Made by a program: the position numbers and the translations under genes
Shown: in pieces, positions 35,515 to 44,320 of the stretch
Layout of the letters: every line of letters starts with the position of its first letter
How positions within the stretch are numbered: the first letter of the stretch is position 1
The notes under the pieces: model-generated
Database searches by the model: none
What the model was told of the DNA's origin: nothing
What the model saw: only the letters and a program-made list of their open reading frames with translations
From: CAZUHB01 sp964620445
GTDB taxonomy: Bacteria; Planctomycetota; B15-G4; CAYZWU01
Direction: 5' to 3'
Length of the DNA stretch: 64,000 bases
NCBI GenBank assembly: GCA_964620445.1
Contig: CAZUHB010000012.1
Location: forward strand, 54,667-118,666

Positions 35515-35592
35515 GAATCGGCCCGACCGCTCGCTCTCGCTCGCACGCATTTCGCGGCCCTGCGTCGGGGCGGGAAAAAACCGCCGCCTCTT

Positions 35593-36624
35593 TCAAAACA
35601 ACCGCATGATGAGAGCGGCCTTGTAATAAGCCGGCCGATTGTCATACGGCGTTGATCCGCCCGCGCTGTCTGTGACGCCGCTATGTCTGTGATTTCCCCT
35701 CTCGTCCGTTTCGTCACGGGGAACGATATGAGGGGGCGCTGCGATGGTGTAGGAAAGCCAACCCGTGACCCAGACACTCGAACTCATGCGCCACGTATCC
35801 ACAACCCCATGGTTGTGATAGCCATCGGTGTCCGTCGTGAGGGAATGGCTGTGCGGGGGCATGGTTTGCACCGTGAGCTGTATCTGATCCGCGCCGCCGT
35901 ACTCTCCCGATGTCTCTCCCCCCAGAACGAAACGACTGCGCAGGTCGGGAGTGCCGTTCGTACCGTCGCACAGTTGCCATCCCTGGGGAATCCCGGATAG
36001 ATCGTTCGACCAGACGGCGACGGCTCCCACCGGGATTTCGGAGGATCGCGGCCCCTTGGTCGACGTCATCATGATGAACGGCATGCGGCAGCAGGAAGGA
36101 CGGTTGTCTATCGAGTAACCCAGCCCTCTGGAACCGGTTGCTCCCGAATGGCTGTGCGCGCCTTCGCCTTCGCAATAGAGCGACTTCTCGTCCTTATCGG
36201 ATACGAGTACGCTGTTGTAGGGGATGTAGCCGCCGTAAGTAAACGATGTCGTTGGCCCCGCAATGGTGTCCTCGTAAGGGTGTGAGTGACTCCCGCCGAG
36301 ATCTGCATAGAATGGATGAAGGTGAGAGGGGAGATGGCTCGGGTCGAGCCAGATGGTGCTCTCCCCACCGACCTCCCCCGGATCCTGGCCTGCCTGGACG
36401 CTCAAAACGAATCGGTCGCGCAGATCGGGTGTGCCGTTCGTACCGTCACAGAGTTGCCACCCCCTGGGAATTTCTGCCAGCAGGCCGGACCACATGACGA
36501 TCGGTTCCTTACCGACCGGGGCCTGCTTGTCGGGGCGCGCCTGGGCGATCTCGGTCATTCCGACAAGAATCAACAGGCACTGAACGAGATAGAGCCAAAC
36601 AGCCGGGACAATATTGGATTTCAT
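35593..36624 (-). CDS. Secreted protein with two tail-collar-like repeats
   Basis: A 343-residue protein with a signal peptide (about 1-29) behind CGGAGG. Two homologous halves each begin VGxxxVWSxxLxxIPxGWQLCDGTNGTPDLRxRFVLG, the phage tail-collar/microcystin-dependent-protein signature, followed by a His-rich loop (HLPSHLHPF / MPPHSHSL) and a C-terminal DNRPxYxxxxFIMxxx strand. Such domains form trimeric, often metal-stabilised, tips on phage fibres and bacterial surface proteins. The tandem duplication of the whole collar module in a signal-peptide protein suggests a surface or secreted trimer rather than a phage structure. No phage genes are nearby. Confidence 0.8.
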   Translation of the reverse strand: MKSNIVPAVWLYLVQCLLILVGMTEIAQARPDKQAPVGKEPIVMWSGLLAEIPRGWQLCDGTNGTPDLRDRFVLSVQAGQDPGEVGGESTIWLDPSHLPSHLHPFYADLGGSHSHPYEDTIAGPTTSFTYGGYIPYNSVLVSDKDEKSLYCEGEGAHSHSGATGSRGLGYSIDNRPSCCRMPFIMMTSTKGPRSSEIPVGAVAVWSNDLSGIPQGWQLCDGTNGTPDLRSRFVLGGETSGEYGGADQIQLTVQTMPPHSHSLTTDTDGYHNHGVVDTWRMSSSVWVTGWLSYTIAAPPHIVPRDETDERGNHRHSGVTDSAGGSTPYDNRPAYYKAALIMRLF

Positions 36625-36803
36625 CGCAGTCCTCCGTTGAAACGGTCGTTTCTTGCAGATCAGGTAATCATCGCTCTGATCAGACTGCGCGAAAGGAGAT
36701 CTCGGAACTACATGATAAATGTATTTCTCGTCATTTTTTATGCGTCGAGTCTCCCGACCTGGTGGAGAGCCGGTCCTGCGCGTGATCGGCCGGTTATTTT
36801 CGC

Positions 36804-39413
36804 CTACTCCACGATCAACAGATCGAGGTTGGTGAAAAGCGTCCAGGCCGAGCCCCAGCTGCCCACGAGAGCCTGCAGGGGATGGATTTCGCTCCGGCTC
36901 CAGGCGGTCGGCACGGTGACGTCCAGCACCAGGATTCCATTGCCCGGGACCGTGCCGATCGAGCCCTGCCACAAGGGGGGCCACTGGATGTACAGGTCGC
37001 CGTGCTGCGTGGGAAATGGCGGAGAGACGAAACCCGCGCCGAGATAGAGCGTCACCGGATAAGACGGGCTGCCCACGATCCTCAACTCGATCTGGTCGCC
37101 GGGCACCACGTCGCCCCAGTGGTAGAGGTGATAGTGGTACTCGTCGTATCCGATGTCGGCCGTACCGAACGCCGGCCGCTGATCGGCCTCGAAATCGACG
37201 TCGGGCAGGCCAGGCGCCGTGTTCGTGCCCGCATCGCGGCATGGGGAGTCCCACGTGAGGTGGAAATCGCTGTTCGCGGGATCGTGGAAGAGAGGATCGG
37301 CGTCGATGTTGCCCGTGCCCGGCCAGCCGCCTTTCACGTCGCAGTAGGTCGTTTCGACGGTCGTCGTCCCCAGGTAGATCTCCGGATCGACCGGCGCCTG
37401 GTTATCCCAGACGATCGTGTTCGTGATCTCCCCCGAGGCTTGATCCCTGACCCAGATCCCACCTCCCGAGCTGGTTGCCGAGTTGCTCGTGATGGTGTTG
37501 TTCATGATGAACAGGTCATCGAAAAAGAAGTGGTAGAGGAAGATCCCGCCCCCGTAGCCGGCCGAATTGCCCGCGATGACATTGTTCACGAGGGGGGGAA
37601 AACAATCGATGAAGTAGATCCCCCCGCCCGACTGGGCGGCCGTGTTTTCCACGATCCAGTTGCCCGAAATCTCCGACGCCGTGCTCGAACCGCGTTGACA
37701 GTAGATCCCGCCCCCGTTGCCGGAGGTCGCCGAGTTTCCCCAGATGACATTGCCGGTCAGGACGATCTGGCCGTCCCAGTAGACTCCTCCTCCGGTGGAG
37801 GCCGTGTTGCCCACGATCACGTTGTAACTGAGAAAGAACTGGTCGCCGGTACAGAAAACTCCCCCGCCGTTGTCCGCGGCGCCATTGGTGATGGTGAATC
37901 CCTCGAGGAGAGCGCCCGGCCTGCCGGGATTGCTGAAGGTCACCGCCGGGCCCGCCTGGCCGCCGTCGATAACGGTCAGGTTTGGACCGTGGGATGCTCG
38001 GACGTCGATCGCTTTGCCGAGGAAATCGATATTCTCCACATAGGTTCCCGGAGCGACGAAGATCGTGTAGCCGTCAAAAGCCTTACCGATCGCTTCCTGG
38101 ATGGTCGGGTAGTCGCCGGGAACGAAGATGAAAAGATCCTCGGGAATCCCGAACACATAGGCCGAACCGGATAGCGGGCCATTGTGGCTGTCGCCCGGGG
38201 CGCCGGCCAGGTAGCACTTGCCCTCGATCGCGACCGAATGGCCGAGAGAATCGTTGCTGTCGCCGTCCGAGGCCGTGAGCTTGTCGCGATAGATCCACCC
38301 CCCACCGTTGTTCTGAAAAAGGTGAGCCGAACCTGATTCGGAACCGCTGTCGTCATCGAGCGGAGCTCCGATCAGGGCGCGCTGGCCGAAGAGGGAAACC
38401 GAAAAGCCGAAGCGGTCGTCGACCTCGCCGTCTGACGCGACCAGTTTCGCTTCTTTTTCCCAACTATAGGCTGGGGCGTGGTATTTGAATACATAGGCGG
38501 CACCGGAGCGGAACATCGTATTGAGGGTATCGGGCGCCCCTATCAGCGCCCTGTCCTCGAAGAGCGAAACCGAATAGCCGAAGCGGCTCTCCTCCACGAA
38601 GGGCGATTCGGAGATGACCTCGGTTTCGAGCCACTGCATCGAGGCCCGGTCGTAGTCGAAAACGAACACGCTCCCGCAATCGATGGTGGGCCAGACGTCC
38701 AGGCCGGGAGAACCGATGAGCGCCCTGTTGCCCGTTGTCGAAAGGGAAAAACCGAAATAGGCATCATCCCCGCAAAAAGAAGGACGCAGCTTGGTTTCTT
38801 CTGTCCAGAGCCCTGTTTTCCGGTCGTGTCGGAAAATATAGGCTGAGCCGGAGTCGGGACCGTCGTCATCGTCGTAGGGAGCGCCGATCAGCGCCACATC
38901 TCCAGCCAGCGAAAGGGAGTAGCCGAAGAAATCGCCCGAGGCGCCGTCCGCGGGAAGCAGCTTGGCCTCTTCCATCCAGGTATCCGTCTTCTCATCGTAA
39001 CGAAAAATGTAGGCCGAACCGGACAGAGCCCCGCCGTCGTTGTCCTCCGGTGCGCCGATCAGAGCGACGTTCCCGTCGAGCGAGACAGCGGCGCCGAAGC
39101 GGTCGCCCACATCGCCGTCGAGGGGTACGAGCTCGGCTTTCTCGATCCAAGATTCCGTTCCATCGTCGTAGCGATAGACATGGGCCGAACCCGGTTCCCC
39201 CGCACTGTGAGTGCTCGGAGCACCGATCAGCGCTCTCTTCGACGAAAGCGACAGGGAATAGCCGGCGTAGTCATAGTCCTGTCCATCCGATGGAAGCAGC
39301 TTGGCGGTTTCGCTGCTGATGCCCCAGGCCGGGGAGTCGAGGCATAGAAGTGCAAGAAAGAACACTCCAAGAGCCGATCGAAGAATTTTTCCAGCCAACC
39401 ACTGTCTGTTCAT
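36804..39413 (-). CDS. Large secreted protein: FG-GAP repeats, beta-helix and shared C-terminal domain
   Basis: An 869-residue protein with a signal peptide (about 1-31). Residues 33-420 hold about seven repeats of the LLPSDGxxxDxFGxSVSLxGxxALIGAPxDDDxGxxSGSAYVF type, an integrin-alpha/FG-GAP-like propeller. Residues 425-735 are a right-handed beta-helix (FVPGDYPTIQEAIGKAFDGY, then GGGIYxxxxSxxxxSGNxIxxN repeats), with DADPLFHDPANSDFHLTWDS after it. The last 100 residues are the shared LYHWGDV...LTNLDLLIVE domain. The start at 39413 follows AAAGGAAACAGAG; the upstream in-frame extension lies inside the subtilase gene. It is only 32 bp after the subtilase gene, so the two are likely cotranscribed. 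Confidence 0.87.
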   Translation of the reverse strand: MNRQWLAGKILRSALGVFFLALLCLDSPAWGISSETAKLLPSDGQDYDYAGYSLSLSSKRALIGAPSTHSAGEPGSAHVYRYDDGTESWIEKAELVPLDGDVGDRFGAAVSLDGNVALIGAPEDNDGGALSGSAYIFRYDEKTDTWMEEAKLLPADGASGDFFGYSLSLAGDVALIGAPYDDDDGPDSGSAYIFRHDRKTGLWTEETKLRPSFCGDDAYFGFSLSTTGNRALIGSPGLDVWPTIDCGSVFVFDYDRASMQWLETEVISESPFVEESRFGYSVSLFEDRALIGAPDTLNTMFRSGAAYVFKYHAPAYSWEKEAKLVASDGEVDDRFGFSVSLFGQRALIGAPLDDDSGSESGSAHLFQNNGGGWIYRDKLTASDGDSNDSLGHSVAIEGKCYLAGAPGDSHNGPLSGSAYVFGIPEDLFIFVPGDYPTIQEAIGKAFDGYTIFVAPGTYVENIDFLGKAIDVRASHGPNLTVIDGGQAGPAVTFSNPGRPGALLEGFTITNGAADNGGGVFCTGDQFFLSYNVIVGNTASTGGGVYWDGQIVLTGNVIWGNSATSGNGGGIYCQRGSSTASEISGNWIVENTAAQSGGGIYFIDCFPPLVNNVIAGNSAGYGGGIFLYHFFFDDLFIMNNTITSNSATSSGGGIWVRDQASGEITNTIVWDNQAPVDPEIYLGTTTVETTYCDVKGGWPGTGNIDADPLFHDPANSDFHLTWDSPCRDAGTNTAPGLPDVDFEADQRPAFGTADIGYDEYHYHLYHWGDVVPGDQIELRIVGSPSYPVTLYLGAGFVSPPFPTQHGDLYIQWPPLWQGSIGTVPGNGILVLDVTVPTAWSRSEIHPLQALVGSWGSAWTLFTNLDLLIVE

Positions 39414-39445
39414 CTCTGTTTCCTTTCGAGCAAAGAGCCGAAAAC

Positions 39446-42400
39446 TCACTCGATCGACGTGGCGATCACGTTTGTCGCCGCCCCGTACTGAAGGCCCTGG
39501 ATCCACACCTGAAGGCCGGGAGAATAAGGGATCGACAGGATCCACGTGACGATCCCGTCGGCATTGGTCTTCGCGGGACCGGCCAGGAGCTTCGGATCGG
39601 ATATGCCGAGATAGACATCCATCGTCGGAATGTAGGTGCTCCCAGGTCCGGCGGTGCTGTAGGCCAGGTAAGTGTCCGCGGAAGGCTCGCCGCCCGAGAT
39701 CGACATGATGGCCGAAAAGCCCCCCAGAAGCGGGTCGGGCATGATCTGAAGCACGCAGGGATTCCGCAGGGTCGTCTCGTATGCCCAGGACGACCATGTC
39801 GTCTCGATCCCGTCGCCATTGCGCGCCATCGCTCTGAAGCCGTATTCCGTGCCCGGATTCAATCCTCGCGCCGTCACCGTGCCCCAGGCAGCGGCCGTGG
39901 CCCATGAAGGGGTCGGCCCGTTGTACCCGCCCGTGGTGTTCAGGAAATAGCCGGCGCCGCCGGCCGCCTCTTCGACATAGAGGGCGAATTCGGTCCATGC
40001 CGGGTTCCCGTTGGAATCGATGGCGACGTCGATCTCCGTTGTCGCGGGATTCTCGACGGCGGGACTCCCCGGGGGATGGGCCAGCGTGTAGGCCGCCTCG
40101 ATGGAGGAGTAATAGGTCTGGTTCTGATAGTGGGCGCTGTCGCGGGCCTGCACCATGTATTCGTACTGGTGGTTGGCTTCGAGGGGTAGATTTTTGAAGT
40201 CGGTGTTTGTCTGCCAATCCGAGCTGTACCCGCCGCTGCCGCCGGTCGGGCTGCCGTAGAACAGGAAATGGTACTCTACAGGCTCGTGCACGTCGGTGGC
40301 GGTGGTGGCCTCCATGCGGATCGTTTCGGTGTCATGACCCCAGGGAGGTGTTTCCCAGGTCATCGGATCTGGCGAGGGAGGCTCGTTATCGTAGCGCACG
40401 TCGACCGTGACGTACCACGACTCGGGCCCCCACGTCTCCCCGTAGGAATCGTGATCGTGATAGACGTAGATCCTCACGTTATCCTCTTCCCACTGCTGCG
40501 ACGCGAGGGTCCACGTTGCCGATGCGGGATCCACCCCTTGCCCCGGAATCGATCCAGCGGAATGAGGATCGTCCCCCTCGACAAGAGACCAGTAGGCCGG
40601 CAGCTCGATATCGAACTTGTTGACGTGGCTGGCGATCTCGCTGTCGTTGAAAAGGAAAAAGGTGAAATCGAAGGCCTCGAGCGGCTCCACCTCGGCGGGG
40701 ATATACGCCATGGCGCTGAAGTCCGCCGGGAGAGGGACCTCGGTGAAATTTTCCTCGGTGGCGAGAGAAAAGGTCTCCGTCGATCCGCCATGCGGGAACG
40801 ATGTGTCCCACGCATAGGCCTTCACCACCACGTCGGTGAGCGGCTCGCCAGAGTCGATCCTTACCTGGTGGACATTGTCGATCCCTGATAAATCGGCGTC
40901 GTAGAGATAGGCGTCCGACTCGCGGTAGAGCCGGAGATTCAGGTCGCTCAGATCGTAGTAGGTCGTGGGCGGCGCTGCCGGATTGTATGTGGCATGGCGA
41001 TTCCAGGCCATGGTCACGCGGTCGCGCCCTTCGCCCGTGGATCCCTCGTCCTGCATGGCGCCTTTGTAGAGGTGATAATAACCGCTGTTCGGACGGGCCG
41101 TCACCGTGTCGATGATCACGTCGGTACGGTGGTAGTATGCGGACGCGGCATTGATGTATCCCCAGCCGTATGCCTCGTCCCAGCCGTCCTCGTCGTCCTC
41201 GAAGTCGATCGTCCCGCAGTTCTTCTGAGCCGTGTTCAACAGAAGCGCCTTGATCGCCACCTCGTCGATCACACCGGCATCCATCAGATCCATGGCCACG
41301 CCGAGAACCATCGGGGCGGACAGGCTGGTGCCGCTTGCACTGACAAAATCGTCGTCGAGTTCCCACTTGTGATTGCACGAGGAGATTCCGCTGCCCGGGG
41401 CGCCGAGGTCGGGTTTGCGCCTTCCGTTGGCCGTGGGGCCCCGCGTGCTGTTGTTGGCGATCACGTCATCGGATCTCTGCGGTGTCCCCCTGTCGTACAC
41501 GTTGGCCACGGCGAAAGAGTTGTAGGCGCAGGCCGGAGTCATGAACAGGTCGTTGTCAGGACCGCTGTTTCCGGCGGCAAGCGTTGCGATCAGATCGCTG
41601 TAGGAGGAGACGATCGAGTCCCAGAAGCGGCTGAGGTCGTTGTCGTCGTCGACACTGCCGATCCCCGAGCTCATATTGACGCCGTCCACGTCGTCGTGGA
41701 ACGAGTTGAGCGGGATCAGGTCGTTGGTGTGATACAGGGCCCTGTCTATGGCGCCCATGGTGTCGGAATAGGCGAACCGGCCCCCGCCGGAAAGCGTTCT
41801 ATAGGCAGCCTTCAAGGTCACGGCCCTTTCCACGCCGTAACCCATACCGCGGTGATCGGGGTGGTCGTTCGTGCCGTAGCTGGCCACGATGCCGATCACG
41901 TGCGAGCCGTGGCCTTGCCAGTCGTCTTCACTGAGCGTGTCGTTCCACTCGGGATCCTGGGATCCGGCTTCGAGAAACCAGGTGTAGAAATTGGTCCTGC
42001 CGCTGCTGTCGGCGAGGGCTGGGTGGTCGATATCCGTGCCCGTGTCGACCACGGCGGGATCGTAGACGCCGCCTGTCGCACCGTTTTCCCAGGGACCGCC
42101 CGTGGCGCTCACCAGGGTGGCGTCATCGGCATTGTCGAGAAAGGGTTGCATGATCCCGTCCTCGAAGATTCGGAAAACATCCTCGTGCGACGAGAGCGGT
42201 TCGATGGCGGCCGCCGGAATGGTGACCACCAGGGCGTTGACGCAGACCAGGCCGAACTCCACCCTGCCGCCAAGGCTCAGGACAGCGGCGCCGACGCGGC
42301 GCTGACCCGGTTCCAGTTCTGCCCTGAGCCGGGCCGTCATCTCCCTTTTGAGGATCAGGGAGAGGGCTTCGTTTCTCTCCGACAGAACCCGCAATGCGGC

Positions 42401-42865
42401 CCGGTCCTCGGGGCTGAGGATCAGATCCGCCTCCTCGAACCGATCGGAGTCGCGGCCGGCGGAGCGTCCTTTTCGTCTCTGGGCGTACTTGCCGTTGACA
42501 GCGGCGATTTCCTGTTCGATCGCCTCCCGCTCGAGGGCGTGGTTGTCGCGGGCCTCCCTGGAAATCAGATCGTGGGGATGATACTTCAGGGAGACGATGA
42601 CACGGATCAGGGCACCCGGTTCCATGATTGCCATTTTTCCGGCCAGGCTCGGATCGATGACGGGAAGGTCGGCAAGAGGAGACAAGAGCTCGGTTTCGCC
42701 GTCTTCCGAGAGACGGGGACCCTCGATTTCATCCGCCGGCCGATAGGAGTGGAGATCCCCGCCGCGCTGCATGGGCCGGGCTTTTTCGATCTCCTCGGCA
42801 AGGAGTCGATTGCCGGAAAGGAACGGAAAAAGGCTCAGAAGAACCAAAAGGGTCTGGATTTTCAT
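39446..42865 (-). CDS. Secreted subtilisin-family (S8) serine protease
   Basis: A 1139-residue protein with a signal peptide (1-23), a propeptide-like region to about 240, and an S8 domain with Asp274 (AVVDTGTDIDH), His319 (WQGHGSHVIG) and Ser514 (SGTSLSAPM), plus the oxyanion Asn region (AAGNSGPDND, about 431-440). Beyond about 600 are beta-sandwich domains, including fibronectin-type modules (about 860-1040), and a C-terminal domain (GSTYIPTMDVYLGIS ... QYGAATNVIATSIE) typical of secreted proteins in this lineage. GGAGGAGCAG precedes ATG 42865. It is an extracellular protease, possibly processing the cotranscribed FG-GAP/beta-helix protein, by inference. Confidence 0.93.
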   Translation of the reverse strand: MKIQTLLVLLSLFPFLSGNRLLAEEIEKARPMQRGGDLHSYRPADEIEGPRLSEDGETELLSPLADLPVIDPSLAGKMAIMEPGALIRVIVSLKYHPHDLISREARDNHALEREAIEQEIAAVNGKYAQRRKGRSAGRDSDRFEEADLILSPEDRAALRVLSERNEALSLILKREMTARLRAELEPGQRRVGAAVLSLGGRVEFGLVCVNALVVTIPAAAIEPLSSHEDVFRIFEDGIMQPFLDNADDATLVSATGGPWENGATGGVYDPAVVDTGTDIDHPALADSSGRTNFYTWFLEAGSQDPEWNDTLSEDDWQGHGSHVIGIVASYGTNDHPDHRGMGYGVERAVTLKAAYRTLSGGGRFAYSDTMGAIDRALYHTNDLIPLNSFHDDVDGVNMSSGIGSVDDDNDLSRFWDSIVSSYSDLIATLAAGNSGPDNDLFMTPACAYNSFAVANVYDRGTPQRSDDVIANNSTRGPTANGRRKPDLGAPGSGISSCNHKWELDDDFVSASGTSLSAPMVLGVAMDLMDAGVIDEVAIKALLLNTAQKNCGTIDFEDDEDGWDEAYGWGYINAASAYYHRTDVIIDTVTARPNSGYYHLYKGAMQDEGSTGEGRDRVTMAWNRHATYNPAAPPTTYYDLSDLNLRLYRESDAYLYDADLSGIDNVHQVRIDSGEPLTDVVVKAYAWDTSFPHGGSTETFSLATEENFTEVPLPADFSAMAYIPAEVEPLEAFDFTFFLFNDSEIASHVNKFDIELPAYWSLVEGDDPHSAGSIPGQGVDPASATWTLASQQWEEDNVRIYVYHDHDSYGETWGPESWYVTVDVRYDNEPPSPDPMTWETPPWGHDTETIRMEATTATDVHEPVEYHFLFYGSPTGGSGGYSSDWQTNTDFKNLPLEANHQYEYMVQARDSAHYQNQTYYSSIEAAYTLAHPPGSPAVENPATTEIDVAIDSNGNPAWTEFALYVEEAAGGAGYFLNTTGGYNGPTPSWATAAAWGTVTARGLNPGTEYGFRAMARNGDGIETTWSSWAYETTLRNPCVLQIMPDPLLGGFSAIMSISGGEPSADTYLAYSTAGPGSTYIPTMDVYLGISDPKLLAGPAKTNADGIVTWILSIPYSPGLQVWIQGLQYGAATNVIATSIE

Positions 42866-43207
42866 TTCTGCTGCTCCTCCGTCGAAAGGGATGGAATCGG
42901 CGATTCGGCCGATCTCGTGTCAAGCCCTGTAAGGCAAAGCGAAAACGGGGCTAAGAGAGCGCAAAAAAAAAATCGACCCTCTTTTCCGGGTAAACTTCGG
43001 GCAGGTTCTGATACGCAAAAGGCGGGATTCTTCAAAGGCCGGGGATCATCTGGGCGTGAAGGCGTTCGTGGTGCCGCTCGATCGTGCTCTCGGCGGCCGA
43101 AGTCGAAGACGCAAAACCGCCCCCCGTCGACGGACGGACGTGCATCGCTCTCGACCTGGATGGGGCAGACGAACCTTGTCGGTGCGGTCTTCGGCTCACC
43201 GCCCGAA
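42866..43207 (-). other. Intergenic region upstream of the subtilase gene
   Basis: A 342-bp spacer between the subtilase start and the YaiI-like gene stop. A run of ten A at about 42962-42971 lies in an otherwise GC-rich stretch and could belong to the subtilase promoter region. No hairpin terminator or repeat was recognised. Confidence 0.45.
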
Positions 43208-43693
43208 TCAGCCGCGGGGAATCACCGATCTGATGACTTCGTCGAGACCGTGCAGAAATCGCGAACGGTCCCGTTTCTCGAATGGCTTCGGGCCGCCTGT
43301 TCTCACGCCGAGTTCCCGCAAGTAAGATTGAACTTCCCGATTCGCGAGCGCGTCACCGATCGAATTCTCGGAAAAGAGACGCCCCTTGGGACTGATCGCC
43401 GCGGCACCTTTCTCCAGACATCGGGCGGCGAGAGGGATGTCCCAGGTGACAACGATGTCCTTTTCGACGACGTGATCGACGATCCAGTCGTCGGCAGCGT
43501 CGAAACGATCGTCCACCACAACGAGTTCGATCCAGTCCTCCCGGGGAATGTTCATCCTCGTGTTGCACACCAGGATCACGCCGAGCCGGTGGCGACGTGC
43601 CACGCGGAAGATCTCGTGCCGCACGGGGCATCCGTCCGCATCGACCAGGATTCGAGGCGGTTCGGTCCTTTCTGACAATCTGTCGGCCTCCAC
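43208..43693 (-). CDS. YaiI/YqxD family (UPF0178, DUF188) protein
   Basis: A 161-residue protein with the family N-terminal motif ILVDADGCPVRHEIFRVARR and the later DDRFDAADDWIVDHV and VVTWDIPLAARCLEKGA stretches with PIN/FLAP-nuclease-like acidic residues. The biochemical role is not established; a nuclease fold is likely. The GTG start at 43693 lies 2 bp after the lyxose-isomerase-like gene stop, so it appears to be the last gene of the carbohydrate operon. It may simply be read through rather than functionally linked. Confidence 0.9.
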   Translation of the reverse strand: MEADRLSERTEPPRILVDADGCPVRHEIFRVARRHRLGVILVCNTRMNIPREDWIELVVVDDRFDAADDWIVDHVVEKDIVVTWDIPLAARCLEKGAAAISPKGRLFSENSIGDALANREVQSYLRELGVRTGGPKPFEKRDRSRFLHGLDEVIRSVIPRG

Positions 43694-43695
43694 TC

Positions 43696-44259
43696 TCAGA
43701 GAGTGATGTCGGGGTGGGTGAATCGCAGACCGGCCATGTCGTGATAGGTGGCATACTCGCTCACGATCGCGCCCTCGACCCCGGCGTGCATGAAGTGCCT
43801 GCTCTCGGCGCGTGCCAGGTAACCCACCTCGCCCGGCTTCAGAACCTGCTCGTGGCGCGCGCGGGCCAGGTCGCGGTGGAGCGGCGGTATGCGCTCGTCC
43901 ACGCCGGGCGTCGGCTCTCCCTCCGAGTAGAGGGTGACCGAGCCGTGGCGCAGGTGCCAGCCTTCCATCTTCGCCCCGCCGTCGGCCGTGGCCACGTGCC
44001 AGTGCTCGGGGATCATCTGGCCCGGCAGCAGGTAGATCTCGTGGCCCATGTAGTTCTCTTCCTGCCGGTTGATCCAGAAGATGCCCGCCATGCCCGCCTC
44101 GGTGAACGAGCCGAGGCCGAAGTCGAGGGTCCAGAAGTCCTCCCCCCGAAGCCGGTCGACGATCGGGTAGCCGAATCGTTCCATCATGGCGTAGTAGGCG
44201 TCCTTGGCGGCCTTCTCGTCGAAACTGCCGTCGCTCCTGTAGAAGTGTTCGTTCTTCAT
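43696..44259 (-). CDS. Cupin sugar isomerase, D-lyxose isomerase-like
   Basis: A 187-residue cupin. The order LDFGLGSF, YLLPGQMIPEHWH, KMEGWHLRHGSVTLYSEGE, PGEVGYLARAESRHFMHAG and FTHPDITL parallels the Bacillus YdaE-type D-lyxose isomerases (from memory of that family). The two histidines of EHWH, the Glu of KMEGW and the His of SRHF are the expected metal ligands. These enzymes interconvert D-lyxose and D-xylulose, or D-mannose and D-fructose. AAGGATT precedes ATG 44259. Its place behind an LsrF-like aldolase and DhaKL suggests a pathway ending in triose phosphates. Confidence 0.85.
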   Translation of the reverse strand: MKNEHFYRSDGSFDEKAAKDAYYAMMERFGYPIVDRLRGEDFWTLDFGLGSFTEAGMAGIFWINRQEENYMGHEIYLLPGQMIPEHWHVATADGGAKMEGWHLRHGSVTLYSEGEPTPGVDERIPPLHRDLARARHEQVLKPGEVGYLARAESRHFMHAGVEGAIVSEYATYHDMAGLRFTHPDITL

Positions 44260-44320
44260 GGGCGCAATCCTTCCTGTCGGCGCGCGCCCGACCGTCGCCC
44301 CGAAGGCGATCTGGGGCCGC

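Noticed and set aside
40994..43675. Very long plus-strand open frame opposite the subtilase gene
   Set aside because: The opposite strand encodes a complete S8 protease; the long frame reflects GC-biased third positions.
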